Part shown: in pieces, positions 34,514 through 46,011 of the stretch
How the letters are laid out: each line of letters begins with the position of its first letter
How positions within the stretch are numbered: the first letter of the stretch is position 1
Source: Leptodactylus fallax
Lineage: Eukaryota; Chordata; Amphibia; Anura; Leptodactylidae
NCBI GenBank assembly: GCA_947044405.1
Contig: CAMRHE010000028.1
Location: 4,819,501-4,883,500 of the forward strand
Length of the DNA stretch: 64,000 nt
Reading direction: 5' to 3'
Program-made: the position numbers and the translations under genes
Notes under the pieces: generated by a model
The model's input: the letters and a program-made list of their open reading frames with translations, nothing else
The model's database searches: none
What the model was told of the DNA's origin: nothing

Positions 34514-34630
34514 ATGGGGAATGCAGGCAGCATGGATTCTAACCAGACTGATTTCAAGGCACATAATATGCCCCTTAAGCTGCCCATGCCTGAACCAGGT
34601 GAACTGGAGGAGAGGTTCGCCATCGTTTTG
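34514..34630 (+). CDS. FMNL2: FMNL2 exon 1, coding part (first 39 codons)
   Basis: ATG at 34514 opens [14 protein letters not shown] and continues to [16 protein letters not shown]. This closely follows the known N-terminus of FMNL2 and differs from FMNL1 and FMNL3 as I recall them. A consensus donor GTGAGT starts at 34631; the exon ends in phase 0. FMNL2 is a diaphanous-related formin that nucleates and elongates actin at the leading edge under Cdc42 control. Gly2 of the MGNAGS start is the myristoylation site that anchors it to membrane, which supports this start. The Kozak context is strong (A at -3, G at +4). The GBD/FH3, FH1, FH2 and DAD parts are encoded downstream, outside the window. 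The ORF running on to 34732 is only intron read-through. Confidence 0.95.
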
Positions 34631-36088
34631 GTGAGTGCATTGTACCCGACTTGGTCCTTCCATGCCTTGGCTATGTTGACGCTTTCTATGGTGCCCTCCG
34701 CAGAAAGTCTACACATTACACCTTGTTCATAGGTTGAGATATTATTGCTGCTTTCTCTACGCCTTGGAGAAAAGACCCATTGTCTTGATTGTTTGCAAGG
34801 GGGTGGTTCAGCCAAGCACGTTTCTCCTAGATCCTTCCAGCCTATTCAATTCAGGGGGACTCCTTCTTTGTAGTGGAAGACATGGGATGATGTCCCATGT
34901 GGAGATATTACACTGTAAAGACACTGCTCAATGGTGAAGGCGAGGGATGAGGGGGGGGGTCGAAACTAATCTGCATTTCATTAACATCTACAGGGTGTCA
35001 GGTCTTGAAATGGAAAGTCACTGACTTCCAAGGACAATGTTCTACAGAAAGCCTAGGGAGATATGGAGTATCCATGTGTCGAAGGTAATAGGATGAGGGA
35101 GGTTGGAATTAGATGACACCTTTAGTCTGACAACTAAGTCATATTTTATGGTACAGAATGGGGTCGCACAATGTGCACATCAATGGCCATAAGTTACAAC
35201 TGACCTCAAGTCTTGCCTGATCTGAGATGTAAAGCAGAATCTTCACGTCCCAGACAATTCAATAGAAATTTCAGAACTGTGTGCCACTTTTCCTTTGACT
35301 TTTTGGGGAAAGTTGCAGCTCTGAATTACATAGTTTGTCCTCCATCCCTAAATGGTGTGGACACATTGGGGTGTGGAGTTCCAAGTCCTAAGAGTTTTTT
35401 ATTTTTGTAAGAAAATATTAACATTCATCTTGCTTCACGACTACGAGTGCACTTGGTATTTACTCAGTTCCTGTTCCACGGCTGTGAAGTGATTGTAATT
35501 CTATACACAGGAGCTGGCGTTTCACTGCGTGATTGACAGGAGGGACCGTTCAGACTATAGGGGAATAATAGGGCCTTACAGCAGGTTCACGCAAAATGGT
35601 GTCAAACTACAACTCTTACCTAGAATAAACTGGGATTACACTCAACGCTTCCCGCTTTCCTGTGTGTAACGTGATTATGTTTAGATTACACTCAGTGTGT
35701 TAACATTATGAAGTGGCTCCTTACTAGGGTTACACCACAAGCCACATCATAGGTCCAGGATTGCGCTAAAGTCAACCTATATGACTATATACGGGGATGG
35801 GTAGAACTAGTGGTATACCACAGCAAATTTCTGACAGCGAGACATACTTGTAGTTCAGCATGTCCCAAAACTTCCAGCAGAAATGACCCCAAAACACTAA
35901 GCATAACCCCTTATAGGGTCTCTCTTCAGTAACCATCCACCTTACCTCCCCGCCCCTTTAAATTCCAGATTTTCCACACTATAATAATATGATATATTTT
36001 TATCGGATGTAATTTGATGTTATAATAAATGTTCTATAGGTAATAATAATACTTGTTTACATATACATAATTGTGGTGTTTATAGTTA

Positions 36089-36466
36089 GGCCTCATTCAC
36101 GTGTCCGTTTTTCACCTATGTAGCGTGTGCTGTCAGTCTTTCTCCCTGACAGCACATGGACATTTCTATTTTATGGTCGCGTTGTATCACTGGTATAGAA
36201 AAAAATTGCTATACTTTGTATTGAGTTGATCCGTGAAATACGGACCGCACATGAATGACATCCGTTTTTTCACAGACCCATTTCATGGGCATCCATTATC
36301 CGTAAAACTGTCCAAAATAGAGCACGTCTCCGTTTTATCTTTAGAGACTTGCGGTCCGTAAACAAAAACAGACATGTGAATAATGAATAAATTATATTGT
36401 CCATGTTTTGTCCATAAAAAATACGGATAGAACACGTATGTAAAACGCGGGCGTGTAAATAAGGCC
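36089..36466. mobile_element. Diverged GGCCTCATTCAC-type foldback MITE
   Basis: TTA then GGCCTCATTCACGTGTCCG on the left; CGTGTAAATAAGGCC on the right. Inner blocks such as CGGACCGCAC and TTGCGGTCCG are mirrored. Target duplication no longer intact on the right. Two overlapping minus-strand frames here are foldback translations. Confidence 0.65.
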
Positions 36467-36529
36467 GTAAACAGATTGGGCAGGAACATATCAAACTAGA
36501 AACGACAATAACAGTTAGTGTTTTCTCCG

Positions 36530-36870
36530 ATATTGCCGATAAAGTTTGTTGCAGGAAGGAATACCTTTTATTAAAGGAGGAATTAAACTTAAAGGACATT
36601 TTGCTAACAATAAAGTTTATTGAAGAAAGGAATATCTTTAAATAAGGAGGTGCTGGACTTTAAAGGGGTTGTCAATAAAGTTTACTGAAACAACATATCT
36701 TTTCTTCAAGCTGGTGTCAGACTTCTCATGGACAACGTCAATAAAGTTTGTTGAAGACCTAGTCAAAGTTTGTAAAATATTATTACCCCCGTGGCTATAC
36801 TTTTGCCACAGGAGTAAGGGCGGAGAATTTTTGACAAACCTTTAGCATGCCTTCAATAAACTTTATTGAT
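36530..36870 (+). repeat. ~66-bp tandem repeat with AATAAAGTTT core
   Basis: ATAAAGTTTGTTG-like cores start at about 36538, 36609, 36674 and 36740 (spacing 71, 65, 66), each followed by a pyrimidine-rich TATCTTT-type stretch in the first three. A fifth core is inverted (CAATAAACTTTATTG at about 36853). A TTTAAAGGGG T2-like string is embedded at 36660. Confidence 0.7.
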
Positions 36871-37866
36871 ATTGTCACAGAGGAGGACCCCTTTAAAGTT
36901 CAAAACCATTCAGTATTAATAGGCATCTATTTCCTGAACATTACAATGCTACACGGCCATTAGTTGCGGTTTTAGTTAATGTCAGAAATTTACCCCTTCC
37001 CAATATGGCTTCAGGATTACCCATCTTTTCCGTAGTACTGAAGGGCAAACCTGATATACATATATAGATATCACCATATGATTAATTCATGGAAAGCTGG
37101 GTGACAACGACTCATGCGAGAGATGTGATGGCGGCCATATTGGTTGTCACCAAGTTTTCTAAGAACAGACATAAGAGGACGGCTGGGACTTGTACAAGGG
37201 TCATTTTTTATTTTTGAGAGGAATGCTTTGACTTTTCTTGTTAGTTTTGTAATACAAGACTTTCTTGACTCTGAAAGGGAAAGTGCTGATAAGAGTCAGT
37301 GACTGGATTTAGTCTTGTTATCAATGGCCGTGTTGTCACTACGCGCCCTCTCACATGTGGGTGACGGTTCTTGCCGGAGCTCCGATTGTGTGTACATTTC
37401 ACATGTAAATCCGCTCTAAGTTATTCAGCGCCGCTCACACATTGTAAATGGATGACTGACAAATTTTTCAATGTCAAGTAAACCCTCGTCCTGCCGGTGA
37501 CTTATTAACCCGCCATAACTGAACACATCACAGCTCAGCGCTCCCGGATGACCATTAGCACAATGTGGATTTTGCATTATGAATCAGATGTAAGGTTGTG
37601 ATTTTCAACTGGGACTGAACATGCTGGGACTTGCAGTGCCGTTTCAAAAAGACTTAGTTTTTCCATTACTTTTTGGGATTTTTTTTGCTTGTGGCGATGA
37701 TGTTAGGCTCTGTTCAGATGACGTTAATGGTGTACATTGGGTGTCCTTTTGGCCTCTGTTAGGCCGGTGTACATCAGTATATGTGTTATGGTATATAGCA
37801 TAAAGTATACAATGGGTATACATAGCTTTATTACAATGGGACCCTGTAGGTGATGTTCCCCTATAA
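36871..37866. other. Intron stretch, largely unique
   Basis: No tandem or foldback structure seen from 37080 to 37620, which makes it one of the lower-repeat parts of the intron. No domain-bearing frame. Confidence 0.4.
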
Positions 37867-38024
37867 CAGGGGTAGGCAACCTTCGGCACTCCAGCTGTTA
37901 TAAAACTACAACTCCCAGCATGAATACTTGCTCTGCTGTACTTGGAACTCCCATGGAAGTGAATGGAGCAGGTTGGGAGTTGTAGTTTCCCAGCAGCTGG
38001 AATGCCGAAGGTTGCTGACCCCTG
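37867..38024. mobile_element. hAT-type MITE with 8-bp target duplication
   Basis: Ends CAGGGGTAGGCAACCTTCGG and GAAGGTTGCTGACCCCTG. The interior is fully mirrored (AAACTACAACTCCCAG / TGGGAGTTGTAGTTT). Flanks are CCCTATAA at 37859-37866 and CCCTATAC at 38025-38032, 7 of 8 identical. CAGGG ends with an 8-bp duplication are diagnostic of hAT. Length 158 bp. A loose fragment of the same kind is at about 43645-43700. The 160-residue minus frame over it is a shadow. Confidence 0.9.
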
Positions 38025-39534
38025 CCCTATACAGTGGAATATGTTACAGGCTTCCATTGCAGGTATGTATCCTGAGACTTTCTCGGCATATATGCTAGAC
38101 AGAAGCCATAAATATGACATGAACATACCTGTTCTTGTACTTTTTGTGAAGCTGGAATTTTATATTTTGGTCCCATATGTGACGCAATGTAGGCTACGAT
38201 AGGGTTGTGTATTTGTGTCTCATTGCATCATGCAACATTCACCGCCATCATGTCGACCATCCAGAAAAAAAATGAATGCTAAATTCCAAAACATCCAATA
38301 GTTTTGTGTCAACAGCTCCTATACAGACCTATGTGTCTCCATGGTAACAGACTACAACAAATATTGTGTAGTCTGACCTGTGCATGTAGTCATTCTTTTT
38401 CAACCTTTCTCTTACTTTCTGCTAGTCTACCACTTGTTTGTTTACAAGATGTGAAAATGTTTTATTAAATCAACTGAATTTGACTGAAAGTGAAAAAATT
38501 GGGTAAAAAAAGCAGTAGCAATGCTGTGATTGGCGGCCATGGCCCTTGTTTGTGTGCACCAGTTCATACATCAGGCTTTTGTCTGTGTCAGGTAGTCCAG
38601 TGCCCTAAGCTCCGCGCTCTGCTGACAAGTCACTTGTAAGCTAATTTGGATGATTGTTTTTAGACCTGCTCTGCGGCTATTCTTCCATGTGCTAATCCCC
38701 TCTTTTCACGGTGGAATGTGAGATGGGGGAGATTTTGTGTTCCATACAGTATCTCACTGCGTTTCTTTTCCCTGGGTGAAATATATTTGTAGAGTGAGTT
38801 TTTAGGATATGTTTGCACATTGTTGTAATAAGAGAAATTTTTACTGAGTCGCAATAGAAATTGCATATTATTCCATAATGATCCCATGTTGCATGTTTTG
38901 TAGTGAAGTCAATGGGGAAGCAAAACCAAAAACTAGAAACAATAGAGCATTCATCCTGTTGATAGTTCTGGGGACAAGGGTAAATTCCCCTGCCATATGT
39001 CAGTACCAGAATCACTGCCGAAATTACTAAGGCGCAATTCCGGCATAAATCGTCAGGCAAAAAAGTTCTGCAACCCGAACTTTTTCATTTGGTGATCTCA
39101 GTTAACAAAAAGGACGCCCTACGGACCCGATCGAAGTCAGTGGGGCCCCTAGGACTCTCTGTCCATCATAGAACCATTCCGTTTTTGTCCACATTTACAT
39201 TCTTCTGGTCCTAAAAGAATAGACAAACCTGTGTTGCTGTGAATGTAGCATTAGATCGGCACTTGCCCTGGAAGACTTGGCCTAGTGATTTTCATAAGAA
39301 TGGTGTAATGCTTTCTTTTCCCTGTGAGGGCATTGCAGAAAAGTTGAACACCTGTGGCCCAACAATAATACACCCTGTGCATTTTTATATTGGTAAGCTA
39401 TCCTTAGGATAAGGATGGGGGTTTGGTACTGGACTTCTGCGTCCATCACTGATGTGATCAGTAGTGGTGTAATAGAATACTATCTTAAAGACTAATTTAA
39501 AGAGACCATTTTGGTGACAACTTCCCTTTAGGGA
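38025..39534. other. Intron with dispersed repeat copies
   Basis: 38330-38470 (CTCCATGGTAACAGACTACA, then TGTAGTCTGACC) belongs to a family with further copies at 52940-53120 and 53990-54170. No gene. Confidence 0.5.
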
Positions 39535-40018
39535 AGTGTGTCACCAGAACCCATTGTATCAGCCCTGTTCTGCAGATAGATAGGTTAGTGTCACCAGAAC
39601 CAGCATATCACCCCAGCCCTGCAGATAGATAGGTTAGTGTCACCAGAACCAGCATATCACCCCAGCCCTGCAGATAGATAGGTTAGTGTCACCAGAACCC
39701 ATTGTATCAGCCCTGTTCTGCAGATAGATAGGTTAGTGTCACCAGAACCAGTATATCACTCCAGTCCTGCAGATAGATAGGTTAGTGTCACCAGAACCAG
39801 CATATCACCCCAGCCCTGCAGATAGATAGGTTAGTGTCACCAGAACCAGCATATCACCCCAGCCCTGCAGATAGATAGGTTAGTGTCACCAGAACCAGCA
39901 TATCACCCCAGCCCTGCAGATAGATAGGTTAGTGTCACCAGAACCAGCATATCACTCCAGTCCTGCAGATAGATAGGTTAGTGTCACCAGAACCAGTATA
40001 TCACCCCAGTCCTACAGT
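39535..40018 (+). repeat. 49-bp minisatellite, about 10 units
   Basis: Unit starts GTGTCACCAGAACCAGCATA and ends GCAGATAGATAGGTTA. Most units are 49 bp; two use ATTGTATCAGCCCTGTTCTG in place of CATATCACCCC. Near-identity between several units suggests recent expansion. Confidence 0.95.
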
Positions 40019-40032
40019 TATATCTCGACAAC

Positions 40033-40088
40033 GGGGGGGGGGGGGGATACTAACCTATCTATCTGCGGGGCTGGGGTGATATGCTGGG
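40033..40088 (-). repeat. G14 run and inverted minisatellite unit
   Basis: G14 at 40033-40046 is followed by ACTAACCTATCTATCTGC and GGGGTGATATGCTGGG, the reverse complement of one 49-bp unit. The array is therefore closed by an inverted copy across a short spacer. Confidence 0.85.
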
Positions 40089-40730
40089 TTTTCCCTCTAC
40101 AGTCATGGTCGGTGTTGCTTTCAGCGTTTACTGGCTACTTGCTTGTTGGACCTCTCTTGTAGGGACTGCTTGTGTCAGACTGATCATGTAGTTCGCTCTC
40201 AGCCTTTGTGTGCTGGGAAAAGCCTAGTAGAAAAGTCACAAGCTTCATCTTAAACACTCCAATGAAAGGGATTATTGTGTGTCTTTTTGCAGAGTCCCCA
40301 CTTTTCTGGAAATAATGTGTATGTTGTACATTCTTTTCAGTAATGGTCACTGAGTGTCATAGTGAGGCGGACATTGCACATTTTACCTGTTCTTTATACC
40401 ATCATGAATAGTACAAGGTTTGGTGATTCACATGTTATTGTTCTTACATACAACACGGGGAGGACCACGTGAAAGAAGCACAAAATTCATCCGTCACTCG
40501 CTGCGTTGGATGACTTTGTCCAGGGAGTGACTCATTTTCATACAGGCTCCTGGCTGCTGTCGCCGCTGACGTGGGCAGTATTTGGCTCTCCTACTGATAT
40601 ACAACTAGTGGTCCAAGGATGCGCTGCTAATCTCCATGGAAACACAGACGTGCGCAGATACATAGGACATTAAATAGAAGGGGCTGCATATATGTTTATC
40701 TGATAAAGGACAGATCTAGTTATATTCATA
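40089..40730. other. Intron, no feature seen
   Basis: No repeat boundary or coding domain recognised. Confidence 0.4.
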
Positions 40731-41121
40731 TTAAAGGATTTTTTGGGCTACAAATATTGATAATGTCACTAAAACAAGATTTGTGGGATTGACAGCTACC
40801 ACCCCTATCAATTCGCTGTTCTCAGCAGTTGATAAACAGAGAATGGAGCAGGAAGCAGACAGCGCTGTTCTCTGTGTAGTGGCAGAACTGAGTCACTGCA
40901 GCCTAGGTTATATTCAAATGAATGGGAGCTAATCTGCAGTACCGAGTCTGGCCACTACACCGAGAACAGCGCTGTCTGCCTCCTGCTCCATTCTGTGTGT
41001 GTCAGCTGCTGAGAACAGCTGATCGAGAGGGGTGGCAGCTGTCGGACCCCCACCAATCTAGTGTTGATGACCTATCCTTAGGAAAGGTCATCAATATTTT
41101 TAACCTGGAAAACCTCTTTAT
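40731..41121. mobile_element. T2-like MITE
   Basis: TTAA at 40731-40734 leads AAGGATTTTTTGGGC and AAATATTGATAATG. The right end mirrors this as GTCATCAATATTTTTAACC and ACCTCTTTA. Inner mirrored pair AGAACAGCGCTGTCTGCC / CAGACAGCGCTGTTCTC. About 390 bp; right TTAA decayed. Confidence 0.75.
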
Positions 41122-41824
41122 GGTCAGTGGTGCAAAAATCAATCCATGAATGATGCTTTAGGATGTTGCAAAGAGCTGGGTCCTCTTATGTGTAAATCGT
41201 CTATATGTAAATTACAAAGCTGTGATGTGATTGGTTGCTATAGACCGTTTCATAAATCTGCCCAGTTTGCATTGCAAAGGTCAGACCCGCAGCAGTAGTG
41301 GACATGCTGGGGGTCACTCTGTCCTGTTTTACTTTTCACGAGTTGTTATGGTTACTTGAATATCACTTTGTATAATCATGTTCTGAAGAATCTGTAGAAA
41401 AACTATTAAAAATGAATAATTTGGCAGCCATGTGGCTTATTTTCTGCCAAATACTTTTGGGCTCCACATACACTTGGCAGGGATGAGTGGCCCTGTACTT
41501 CCTTTGTCTCCAAGCATGATGTGAGTTAGGGGCCGGGCCGCACACAACAGACTCAGCATTTCTGTATCTATAGAGGAGCGATAGGACAGGGGTCTCACAT
41601 TGACTGTCCAAACACCTCGCTCACTGTAGAGTCTCGTGTGTCTGTGTTTGGCATGGGGGATACATGCTTGACTAATGGCCATAAAGGCAAAAAATGTATT
41701 CTAATTGGGAATTATATATACTGTATATTCATAGAGACAGAGTGAGGGTCACAGAAAGGAGGGCCAGGGGTCCTTAAAGGGGTGTTCTAGTTACCTTTTA
41801 AACCCCTGCAGTGGCCTAAAGGGG
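41122..41824. other. Intron, mostly unique
   Basis: No recognised feature up to a T2-like start (TTAAAGGGGTGTTCTAG) at about 41774 and a second (CTAAAGGGGTTATCCAG) at about 41816. Confidence 0.4.
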
Positions 41825-41832
41825 TTATCCAG

Positions 41833-42122
41833 ATCGGCTGTGAAGTCAGTCGGGACCAATTTTGAAAGGAGCCAGAGTCGAAAAAAGTTACCTAGTTATT
41901 ATTGTATCTAATTATATTATACAATGATAGATATTATATAATTAATTAGATGTATAGTTCATGTATTTACTTTCATAGAAATACAATCATTGGCTTTTAT
42001 AATGAGTTAGAGGATCTTTACTGCTTCTGTCTGGCCTTGGCTATGAACGAGTCGTAGTCGTAGTCAGGCTGTAAAAAAATAGAGGAGTCGGAGTCGGTGG
42101 TATGGCTGACTACACAGCCCTG
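41833..42122 (-). mobile_element. hAT-type element nested in a T2-like MITE
   Basis: Right end CTACACAGCCCTG, left end degenerate (CGGCTGTGAAGTCAGTCGG). It is flanked by perfect 8-bp duplications TTATCCAG at 41825-41832 and 42123-42130. Removing it rejoins AAAGGGGTTATCCAGGATTG, a T2-like start. A second copy of the same family is at 54880-55166. The interior has AGTCGTAGTCGTAGTC and GAGTCGGAGTCGG blocks. Confidence 0.88.
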
Positions 42123-42480
42123 TTATCCAGGATTGTGTTAGGGTGTTCCACTTCCTCTTCTATGTGCTTTGGTCTAATGAATGGGGCTGAGCTATGACAT
42201 GATCATGTGACCAATGGACGTGATTCTAGCTTTTTAGGAACTGGTGTTCAGTATCATAGTCCATAGTCCTGAAAAAACCAAAACTGCATACTCATCTCAG
42301 TTTGGTTGGGAATCCATCGTAGAGACTCTGTTCAGGTCCTTGGTCTTTGATGTGCCAACATGTGAGCCCATCATGCTCCGACACCGATTGGCTGTATCAC
42401 TCATGTGCGGGCCAAAGGTCAGAAACAGCGGGGACACAAAAATGAACAGTGTTAAAAAAAAAATGAGCTGGAATGCCCCT
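42123..42480 (+). mobile_element. Remainder of the interrupted T2-like MITE
   Basis: After the hAT insertion the text resumes and runs through CATGTGACCAATGGACGTGAT, the arm block also seen in the 10717-10929 element. The right terminus may be CCCCTTTAGG at about 42475. Boundaries approximate. Confidence 0.5.
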
Positions 42481-42765
42481 TTAGGCTAAGGTCCCACGCA
42501 GCAGAAAAATATGCAGAGGAAAAAAATTACAGAAAACGTTTTTGCCTCTTTTGACCCCTTTTCCGCAGTGTTTTGCAATTTTGACTCCCCCATATAAGTG
42601 TATGGGAAAAACACAGTGGGTCATGTTTATTATGTCTTATACGCTGGTTTTCTGACATATAAGGCATAAAAAGTTGAAATTTTTTTGCACAAATCAGATT
42701 TTTGTGAGCTGGTGTAGATTTTTGTCCAGACGCATGGCCCAGCGTAAGGTGTGCCTTGTCATATA

Positions 42766-42805
42766 CAGTTGTGCTAAAAAGTTTACATACCCCGGCAGAT
42801 TTTTT
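42766..42805 (+). mobile_element. Isolated Tc1-type terminal repeat
   Basis: TA then CAGTTGTGCTAAAAAGTTTA followed by CATACCCCGGCAG reads like the end of a third Tc1-like family. No partner end or transposase follows, so it is a fragment. Confidence 0.5.
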
Positions 42806-44844
42806 GGTTTCAGCAGCCTCAGCAGGCCTCAGGAAAAGACCCGTGATGTCACAGGTAGTGAAATCGCTTTCCCCCGACTGATTTAAAAGTTAAAGTGGTT
42901 GTCCATTTTTGCCTGGACAACCCCTTTAAAGGTCTGGGGGTTTGTTATTGGGGAACTCCATCATTTAGGGAAGCTGCATAGAACATCTCTGTCCCTGGAG
43001 GACATTGTGTAATTCTTCCTATTCCCTGTGGTGGCGCTGCAGAGAAATTGAACACCTGCTGCCAGGTTTCCCCCACATAAAAGCTGATCGCTGGGGTCAA
43101 CCTGTGATGAGAGAATTTTTGTAAACCCTTCTATCATTCTAAATAAGGTATTAGGAATAGTGAACCATCCCTATCAGGTGACACTATGTTATGTGAGATA
43201 TAGTGCCGGATATCATGTATTAGAATAAGCGTCTTCCTTCTAGTATTTTTGCAGGCTCGGGACCCGTTTCCATCTAGAACATGTCTGTGACCTCTGGTTT
43301 TCCATATGCTATATGGCAGTAATTATTAGAAGTAGAACCATATGCGCCCCCTTCATGTCTTCTGTTTGTGCAGCGGATTCTTTGTAAGATGATTAAGTGA
43401 TGAATTACCCGAATCTTAGGAAATATACAAGGAATGTCAGCAGAAGACACACACGCTCACTCACAGCTAGCGGGGCGTCAGCCAATTCCCCGCAGATATG
43501 GCCTCCTACACAGAGGTAGCAGCTGCCAAACTGGGGAAGAAATTTTGTCGATGAACCTTACTGCTTGTGGTCACGCTCAGGCTAATATCAGATGAGAAAT
43601 CTGCTATGGTCTAGAAGGAACATGGCTAAACATGGCTGGCGACCTGCAACCCTCAAGCTATAACACTGAGCAAGAACAATCTGCTGGGAGTTGTAGTTTT
43701 ATATCAGTGAATTGGAGCCAAAAGAAATCTGCACCTTTGAGTCTTCTTGTCCCCGTCGCACCGAAATCAATGCAAGCCTATGGACCTATTCACACAACCG
43801 TTTATTTAAAGGACTGTGTGAAGGGTCCATCAAAAAATAGGACATGTCAAGGATTTCTTAATAGATTCAATGGGGGAGATTTAGCAAGAGAAATGTTTTC
43901 TATGCCGATCTTCATAACCCCATTTCTGGCAGAGGGTGCGCCTCTTTTATGACAAGGAACATGTCTCCTCAAAAATGAGGCGCACCTTCCACCAGGCCCT
44001 GTACCTGGAGTGAAATCTACGCCAGCTGGCTCAGTTGCTGTAGATTTCCAGCATCATTCACACCAGGACCCCTGCTGATCAGCTGATTGAAGAGGCGCCT
44101 CTTGCTTGTGCCAATGACATGGTACAGCATCAGCTCAGTCCCATTCAAGTATATGGGACTGAGCTGCAATACCATGGACTACCTCGACTTATACCTACCT
44201 ATATGTACAGAGCTGTACTTGCTGTGAGGCTCACTCAAATGTTGCATCCACTTCAACAAGCTGATCTCTGGGGGCCCGCCACCGATCACAAATTAATAAC
44301 CTATCAAAAGGACAGATCCTCAATATGTCGGTCCGAGAAAACACTTTAATGTCAGCTGAACCTGAAGATTTCAGCAGAATGGCCTTAGGAGGATTCCTAA
44401 CATTCCCCCAGTAGCACATGTTGGATGAAATAAGGAGTGGGCTGATGGATTTTAACATGCCCAATCCTTTTGTTCTCAGGGGAGATAAGAGGTGTCTGGC
44501 CTTGACCTATATTCCTTTATTCATTCAGAACACATGCACACTTAGCCATATGTATGAGGGGTTGAATAGAATAGCTGCTTAAAGTGAAGTGTATGGGCAC
44601 TTTAAGGGGTGAAGGTTCTCAGGGGGATTTGACTTAGGAGAAGACATAACACAAGGCCATATTATGTGTAGGGCCGGCCACGGACATGATGTTAACCAGA
44701 CGGAGCTCTTAGCCATGAAATGAATGTCACTGCTGGTTGCTGCGGAAGAAAACAACACGTGACAGCGAGCTGTCATATAGTCCCTGGTGACCTAGATGAT
44801 ACCTTCTAGCACTAAGACAGGCTCAAGACGTTTTTGGGCTTCGT
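42806..44844. other. Intron with T2-like fragments
   Basis: 42890-42930 (GGACAACCCCTTTAAAGG) is a T2 end. 44035-44345 is a diverged T2-like unit (GATCAGCTGATTG, CTGATCTCTGGGGG). No coding feature. Confidence 0.4.
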
Positions 44845-45395
44845 TTAAAGGGAAAGTGTCGCCAGAAAATGGCCTATTGTTTAAATCACATTTTTAGATT
44901 AAACATTTTTTTAAGAATTTTTGATGATGATGTTGTTTTTAATTTTCCATGTTATTATATTTTAAAAAAAAAATCCTAAAAATCTTGTAATTTCAACTCT
45001 TACCACTAAGCCTAAAATAATCTGTGACTTCCTTTCTCCTGGAGATGGCCCATGGGCCATAGACACAATGATCTGGGGCAGACCCTATTGACTTCTATGG
45101 GAGAAAACCTCTGTGACCTGTGCAGAGAGGGGAGTAGATAAGATGTGTCCTCACCTATTGTGACTGGTGGATTCTGTGTCTTATCTACATATACATGATC
45201 AATGTGATCATCAGTGTGCTGTAAGTGAGGCGACTGCTGCAAAGAAATCTCCTACAGAAAATAGGAAATCTCAGCATATTATTTGTCTTTGTGGTCAGAT
45301 TTAGAATCAGAACTGCTGAACTTTTAGGGATTTTTTTTTACAATATAGATAATTGCATGGAAAATGTTGAAAAACCTCACCAAAATTCTTGAAAA
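44845..45395 (+). mobile_element. T2-type MITE family copy 1
   Basis: TTAA at 44845-44848 then AGGGAAAGTGTCGCCAG and CCTATTGTTTAAATCACA. Further on come CTCCTGGAGATGGCCCATGG and ATACATGATCAATGTGATC. The 47729 copy matches it in order and orientation. Right end lost. Confidence 0.75.
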
Positions 45396-45645
45396 ATTCT
45401 TTAACATAAAACTTGATTTTCTTCTGCATTCTGCTGTGTGTGGCCTTAGCCTAAGGTTATGTTCGTACTATGGAGCAGATTTTGTCACCGGCAGGAAGCC
45501 TATGCTGAGCCCCGTCATGTTTTCTCTCACAGGTTTGCAAGCTAATGGGGTTAATCATGCATAGTGAATTGCCTAAACTAGACACAATTGGAGCAAACCC
45601 CCAGGTGTGAGAAGTCTTATGTTTGTAACACTTAGTATTTGCTAA
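45396..45645. other. Intron, short, no feature
   Basis: A diverged TTATGTTCGTACTATGG start at about 45455 may be another TTCACA-type remnant. Confidence 0.35.
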
Positions 45646-46008
45646 GGCCTTATTCACACAACGGTGCTGTTTTTGACGAATCTATTAAAACCGGCCATGA
45701 ATGTCCATTTATGATGGCCATTTTGTTCCTGTTCCGTTCCATTTTTCTGATTTAGATGGCCTTTTATCCATTTTTTTAAAAAACTGGTTGAATTTCATCG
45801 GTCTTTTTTGACCCAACCCACTGATCCGTTTTTAATGGATGTGACTCAGACATCAATCCGTTTTGCATCCGTTAAAACCAATTCCATTGATTTCTATTGG
45901 GTCTTTGTGTCCATCAAAATAACCTAAGAGTAACCAAAGTGCGTGTCTGTGTCCATGTGAATATTCTGTCTCAGCATGGTCGTTTTGCACTGTTGTGTGA
46001 ATACGCCC
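45646..46008. mobile_element. PIF/Harbinger-like MITE, TAA duplication
   Basis: TAA at 45643-45645 then GGCCTTATTCACACAAC; right end GTTGTGTGAATACGCCC then TAA at 46009-46011. A 3-bp TAA/TTA duplication with GG..CC ends fits the PIF/Harbinger superfamily. 363 bp. Confidence 0.8.
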
Positions 46009-46011
46009 TAA

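Noticed and set aside
34321..34815. 164-residue minus-strand frame over FMNL2 exon 1
   Set aside because: It is the antisense shadow of the FMNL2 exon and leader; no domain, no splice logic.
37644..38126. 160-residue minus-strand frame
   Set aside because: A third of it is the hAT-type foldback at 37867-38024 and the rest has no recognisable domain.
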